Source: Cytospora piceicola (lineage: Eukaryota; Ascomycota; Sordariomycetes; Diaporthales; Cytosporaceae). From it: 64,000 nt of DNA. The translations under genes and the position numbers were made by a program. Within the stretch, counting starts at the first letter, position 1. Each line of letters starts with the position of its first letter. The notes under the pieces are model-generated. The model worked only from the letters and a program-made list of their open reading frames with translations, searched no databases and was not told the origin of the DNA. The stretch is taken from NCBI GenBank assembly GCA_023375675.1, contig JALQBC010000004.1, positions 1,364,001-1,428,000 on the forward strand, written 5' to 3'. This document shows positions 59,799 to 64,000 of this stretch, one piece after another.

Positions 59799-60545
59799 AT
59801 GGATAGAAACCTGAACCAGCTCCTTAAATGGAGCATCGAAGCCCAGACCGCCGGTGACAGCAACACCACGGCCATCACCAGCACCGACAACAACAACAAC
59901 AACAACACCACCACCGAAGCAGGCGCCGACACCACCGCCGCCGTGGCCGCCGCCCCGGCCCCGGCCCCGGCCCCCCGCTCCGACCTCAACCCGGAGATCC
60001 TGGCCGCGCTCCTCGGCGGGCCCTCGGACGCGGACCTGATGCGGCAGAGCATCGCCGTCATCACGTCCCCGGACCCGGAGGTGTCGCTCGAGGACAAGCT
60101 CGTGGCCTTCGACAACTTCGAGCAGCTGATCGAGTCCCTCGACAACGCCAACAACATCGCGAGCCTGGGCCTGTGGGGGCCCCTGCTGGGCGCCCTGGCC
60201 CACGCCGAGCCCGAGGTGCGCAAGTACGCCGCCTGGTGCGTCGGCACCGCCGTGCAGAACAACGAGAAGAGCCAGGAGCGCCTGCTCGCCATGGGCGGCC
60301 TGCCCGTGCTCGTCAGGGTCGTCCTGGACGGCGCCGAGGCCGGCGACGTCCGGAGGAAGGCCGTCTACGCCCTGAGCTCCGCCACGAGGAACTACCAGCC
60401 CGCCCTGGACGTCGTCACGGCGGAGCTGGAGAAGGAGGGCTACACCAAGGAGGGGTCTGGCAAGGTGGACGCCACGGATATGGACGCCGTGGACGTTGTG
60501 ATGGACGGCCTGAAGGAGCACATCAAGCAGCAGGCTTCTGCATAA
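59799..60545 (+). CDS. FES1: Hsp70 nucleotide exchange factor Fes1
   Basis: A single exon of 248 codons beginning MDRNLNQLLKWSIE, the hallmark start of fungal Fes1. A low-complexity Asn/Thr/Ala/Pro insert (about residues 22-60) precedes armadillo-type helices, including LEDKLVAFDNFEQLIESLDN, GLWGPLLG, VRKYAAWCVGTAVQNN and RRKAVYALSSATRN. These match Fes1/HspBP1, the cytosolic factor that releases ADP from Hsp70 and directs misfolded clients to degradation. The chain is shorter than yeast Fes1 (290 residues) but normal for filamentous fungi. It is divergent from actin and convergent with MRPL7. Confidence 0.93.
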   Translation: MDRNLNQLLKWSIEAQTAGDSNTTAITSTDNNNNNNTTTEAGADTTAAVAAAPAPAPAPRSDLNPEILAALLGGPSDADLMRQSIAVITSPDPEVSLEDKLVAFDNFEQLIESLDNANNIASLGLWGPLLGALAHAEPEVRKYAAWCVGTAVQNNEKSQERLLAMGGLPVLVRVVLDGAEAGDVRRKAVYALSSATRNYQPALDVVTAELEKEGYTKEGSGKVDATDMDAVDVVMDGLKEHIKQQASA

Positions 60546-60914
60546 AATACCCCCACATCGTTGGGAGATGAAGGCATGGGATGAGATACCACGCGGGTCA
60601 TGGAAACTGCCATGCATGAGCGGCGTTCGAGGCGTTCCGGCGGACTATGTAAAGGGCTTATAAAAGATAGAAAAAGAAAACGGACAAGAGATAGATGCTT
60701 CTTACGAACAGCAAAATGAGGACATGCCATTTTTGATGCCACCAAGATATCTATCTAATTCGGTCTATCTCGGTGACGTGGTGATGTTTTACATACGTAT
60801 GATACAGCCAAACAACAGCCCCTATACATGTTCCAGCTTGGCCTCGCCTGGTCCGTCCCTGACATGCCTCGCTGTAAAGCTCAACCTGCTGGGTTACATA
60901 CGGCTACAACCATC
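60546..60914. other. Intergenic region between convergent FES1 and MRPL7
   Basis: 369 bases of 3' flanks. It shows A-rich stretches suitable for polyadenylation and nothing else recognisable. Confidence 0.6.
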
Positions 60915-62244
60915 TTATTTGATGTCGCCATAGAACGGGACACCCATGGCTTGCATGAGCAAGCGAGCATGCCTGTCAGACTTGGCAGTAGTCTGGATGT
61001 TGACTCGGCAACCAGGGATAACCTACAGACACAACCCAAGTTAACACATGTTATTGCATACCACAAGATATGTCCAAAAGTCAAGGGTAGGTAGGAAGGA
61101 GGTAGGCAAAGAAAGAAAGAACCAAGAAAAAAAAGACTCACCTTGGCGGGGTACGCATCATAGTTGACCTGGATCTCCGGGAACAGCGCGAACTGCTCGG
61201 CGTCGAACCCCCAGGCCAGGTTCCCCGACTCGTCGCCGGTGGTGGCCTCGACGCCGGGCCACTCCTTGATCTTGGGGAAGACGAGGTGGACCATCTTGTC
61301 CATGAGCTCGTACGCCTGCTCGCCCCACACGGTGGCCTTGGCGCCGGCCGGCTGGCCCTTGACCACGCCCCACTGCGACACGCCCTTGTTGACGCGGATG
61401 AGCTCCGTCCGCGCCCCCGTGACCGCCTGCAGCGCCGCCCGCGCCGCCAGCAGGTACGTCGGCTCCTTGACGCCCTGCGGCACGTACGTCGACAGCGTGA
61501 TGGCCAGCAGCCCCGGCACGTTGCGGTACGTGATGTCCCTCTCCACCGGCCGCAGCGCGCCCGTGGCGCCCCGCGGCCCGCGCAGCGGCCGGTTCTTGTG
61601 GTACGGCGACGAGTCGTCCCACGACCGCAGCCGCTGCCCGATCGGCTCCTCCTTGGTCCCCGGCGGCTTGTGGTTGTACGTCAGGGTCATGAGGTCCGGG
61701 GCGATGGTCGTCTGCCACGTCTCCTTGAGCCGTGGGGTGTAGAACGGCCCCGGCTGGAAGTCCCGGGCGATGGGGTCGGAGGAGGGGGGGGATTGTACGG
61801 GGTGGAGAGGGCCGCGGCGGAGTTTGGGTGGATGATACTGGTATCTGGACAGAGATGACGGGTTAGCATATGGTGGTGGTGGCGGACGAATGTCGAGCTC
61901 CCCACTGGGCTGGTGGGAGGGAGATATGTTTGTTGGGTAAGGGAAGGGGTTGGTGCCCACCTGTTGCTGGGCAGCTGGTATTTCCTCTCAGCCGCACGCT
62001 TCTTGGGGTCGGTGAACTCCTGTATCTGCTCGGGCGTTGGGCCGGCAGCACCTTGCGTCGAATCGGGCTCGAGGTCTTGGAAGGCTGATGGTGTCTGGGC
62101 CGGTGCTGCTGCTGCTGCTTGGGCGGCAGCTTCTGCCGAGTACCACCTCCGTGTGCTGCATGGCGTTGACTGTCTTGGTATTTGTGATATTTGTGATATC
62201 CTCATTTGCCGTAAAGGCCGAGCCACCTCCCTCCAGGATGCCAT
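60915..62244 (-). CDS. Mitochondrial large-subunit ribosomal protein uL5m (Mrpl7)
   Basis: Three exons on the minus strand, 61961-62244, 61142-61844 and 60915-61022, give 364 residues. The N-terminus (MASWREVARPLRQMRISQIS...) is basic and lacks acidic clusters, a good mitochondrial targeting sequence. An upstream in-frame ATG at 62331 exists but adds a less typical beginning. The L5 core is seen in RNVPGLLAITLSTYVPQG, TELIRVNKGVSQWGVVKGQP and FPEIQVNYDAYPAK, and the last exon reads VIPGCRVNIQTTAKSDRHAR, as in the L5 C-terminus. It binds 5S-equivalent and central protuberance regions of the mitoribosome. All junctions keep frame. Confidence 0.92.
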
Positions 62245-62835
62245 GATGTGCGGTTGCTTATGTATGTCGTTGCTCAATTGGGCTGGCGGAGCTGTCGCAA
62301 AGTCAAGCGCGTGTCGTCGACATCGATCCAAACTTTTTGGGCCGAGTGGAGCTAGCAGGGGTGCTAGTTATATGTACTGTGTAGCTGCCGCCGGCGGCAG
62401 GGTGCCCGGAGTTCGATCTTGTACCCTCTTTTTCCGGGCTAAATAAACAACTCCCACCTGGGTACTCGAGGTAAGCAATCTCAGGTACACTCCCCCATAA
62501 CATCCCAGAGAAAAAGGTTCAATAATATGTAGTCTAAATTGTTTAGTGAGACAAGAACACCGTCTTCTTCTGACCCGTCTCTTTGGACCTTGCTTAGTCC
62601 AGCAATGTCAACCTCACCAGTGCCACAGACCGTGAAGCAAGCCGCTACATGCTATATTTCCTCAAGCAGCTAGATATACACCATCCCTAAAATAAACTCC
62701 TCGCTGGCTCAACATAGAAGCCGCAGACCGTGTTAACCCTAAGCTGCCACCAATATGCAGTCCAATTATGCTTGCGCCCCCCGACCAACTTCCCCGTCCT
62801 AAGCCCTCAACTCACCCCCTATCGTCCTCGAGCCT
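62245..62835. other. Intergenic region between MRPL7 start and SEC8 end
   Basis: 591 bases between two minus-strand genes: the MRPL7 promoter and the SEC8 3' flank. I see no repeats or further gene. Confidence 0.6.
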
Positions 62836-64000
62836 CTAGCTCTGCCACATGTGCTCACTCAGCTCCAGCAGCTTCTCCGCCATGTTCCTCTTCGCGGCGT
62901 TCACGTTGCCCCTCTCGGGGCTGGCCATCAGCTCGCTGTAGCACAGCTCGATCAGCGCCTTGAGCTCGTCGTACGTGAACCGGTCCGGGTCCCTGCCCGC
63001 CGGCGGCACCCCGCCCTCCCCCTCCCCCTCCGCGCCGGCAACCCTGGCCGCGTCCTCCCTGGCCTTGGCCACGATCGCGTCCGCGCCCTGGTCGAAGAGC
63101 GCCCAGTAGTTGGCCGCCCGCGCCAGGTCCACGCCCGCCTCGATGTTCTTGAGGTTCTGCTGCAGCACCAGGATGTTGAGCTGCATGCGGCCCGACCCCC
63201 GCGCGTTGATGGGCGCCACCATGGCGCCGTTGGCGACCAGGTACGAGTCGGCCAGGAGGCCCAGCCCCGTCCGGATGAAGGCCACCTCGCGCTCCCGCAG
63301 GTACTTGACCGTGTTCTCGTCGTAGGCCACGAGCTCCGAGTTGAGGCTGAGGATCTGCAGGTCCGGCTCCTTGACGTCCTGGTCGAGCAGGTACGGTGCT
63401 GTCCTCGGGTCGAGGGCTACGCGGAGCGAGTAGGCGATGTGGCAACGGACTTCCATGTGCAGGGTCAGTAGGGCCGTTGCGGCAAGTTCCTCGTACGATG
63501 TTACGATGCCGTCGAAGGATCTGCGAGTGTTTGGTCTGTTAGCCGTCTCCTCCAATTGTGAGTCTGTCGGGCGCTATTGCACTCACTGGACCGTCTCCTG
63601 CGTCATAGGGAGGAACACAGGCCCGTCCTCAGCGGTCGCTTTGCTTGGGTCATTGAGCAGGGTCCACCTCCGCTTCTCAGACCTGGGCACGCTCGACCGG
63701 TTGGAATCGGTATCATTCCGCGTGATGTGCCTGAGCGACGAGACCTTCACGGCTAGCCACTTCATGCTCGTGTAGAGCAGACACAGAGACGAGATTGTGT
63801 CTCTGTCTGATATAATGTCGCTGGCCTCGAGCGGTTTCTTGTTCGTCTCCGCAATCAGAAGCGCAACCTCCTTGTCCAGGAGTTCCGCATCCAGGCTGCC
63901 AGCTGTCCAAAGCTTCTGGATAGTCTCGCGGATCTCGCCTTGCTCGGTCGCCATTACAGACGATGCACGTAGCTCATCAGTCGTCGCTCCTTCCTGTGTT
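62836..64000 (-). CDS. Exocyst complex subunit Sec8, C-terminal part
   Basis: Two exons on the minus strand, 63588 or 63587 up to the right edge at 64000, and 62836-63520, joined by a GTGAGT...CAG intron. About 365 residues are visible, and the reading frame is open through position 64000, so the ATG at 63954 is internal. The stretch DRDTISSLCLLYTSMKWLAV, then EEVRCHIAYSL-like and YLREREVAFIRTGLGLLADS, corresponds to the last third of Sec8 (about 1,000 residues in fungi). The exocyst tethers secretory vesicles to the plasma membrane at hyphal tips and septa. Near the end lies a Gly/Glu-rich loop (AGAEGEGEGG) typical of variable regions. The assignment is by overall similarity of these segments. 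Confidence 0.85.

Overview
The window is nuclear DNA of a filamentous ascomycete, most likely a Sordariomycete. The genes are interrupted by short GT-AG introns, often with a very short first coding exon (7 bases in actin, 14 in the SF3b4 gene). Third codon positions favour G or C. The intergenic DNA is rich in CCTAGG palindromes, microsatellites and poly(G)/poly(C) tracts. Every assigned protein is a conserved fungal housekeeping or regulatory protein. I rebuilt the exon models by hand from splice sites and reading-frame closure, and each closes on a whole number of codons.

Left block (1-11.1 kb): a partial mitochondrial FAD/folate-type carrier (minus), the splicing factor SF3b4/Hsh49 (plus), the large cap-binding subunit CBP80 (minus) and a GSK3-family kinase (minus).

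Centre (11.1-39.7 kb): about 28 kb with almost no recognisable coding sequence, packed with tetra-, penta- and hexanucleotide repeats. The one gene I could build here is a three-exon, 91-residue protein with a Cys/His-rich, probably zinc-binding tail (22,468-22,888). It matches no family I know. A polyglutamine-rich four-finger C2H2 transcription factor of the Azf1/Con7 kind follows (39.7-42.0 kb), with three copies of a GC-rich stem-loop downstream.

Right block (47.2-64 kb): a dense run of URM1, ELP2, a small serine palmitoyltransferase subunit, a mitochondrial GGQ-domain release factor (Rso55/MTRFR type), actin, FES1, mitochondrial ribosomal protein uL5 (MRPL7) and the C-terminal part of exocyst SEC8, which runs off the right edge.

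Functional links: URM1 and ELP2 are divergent neighbours on one 591-base intergenic region and act on the same tRNA wobble uridine (the s2 and the mcm5 part of mcm5s2U34). SF3b4 and CBP80 are convergent neighbours, both in nuclear pre-mRNA processing. RSO55 and MRPL7 both serve mitochondrial translation. No prophage, CRISPR array, rRNA or convincing tRNA was seen. The only transposon-like item is a 159-base foldback element in an AT-rich island near 59.3 kb.
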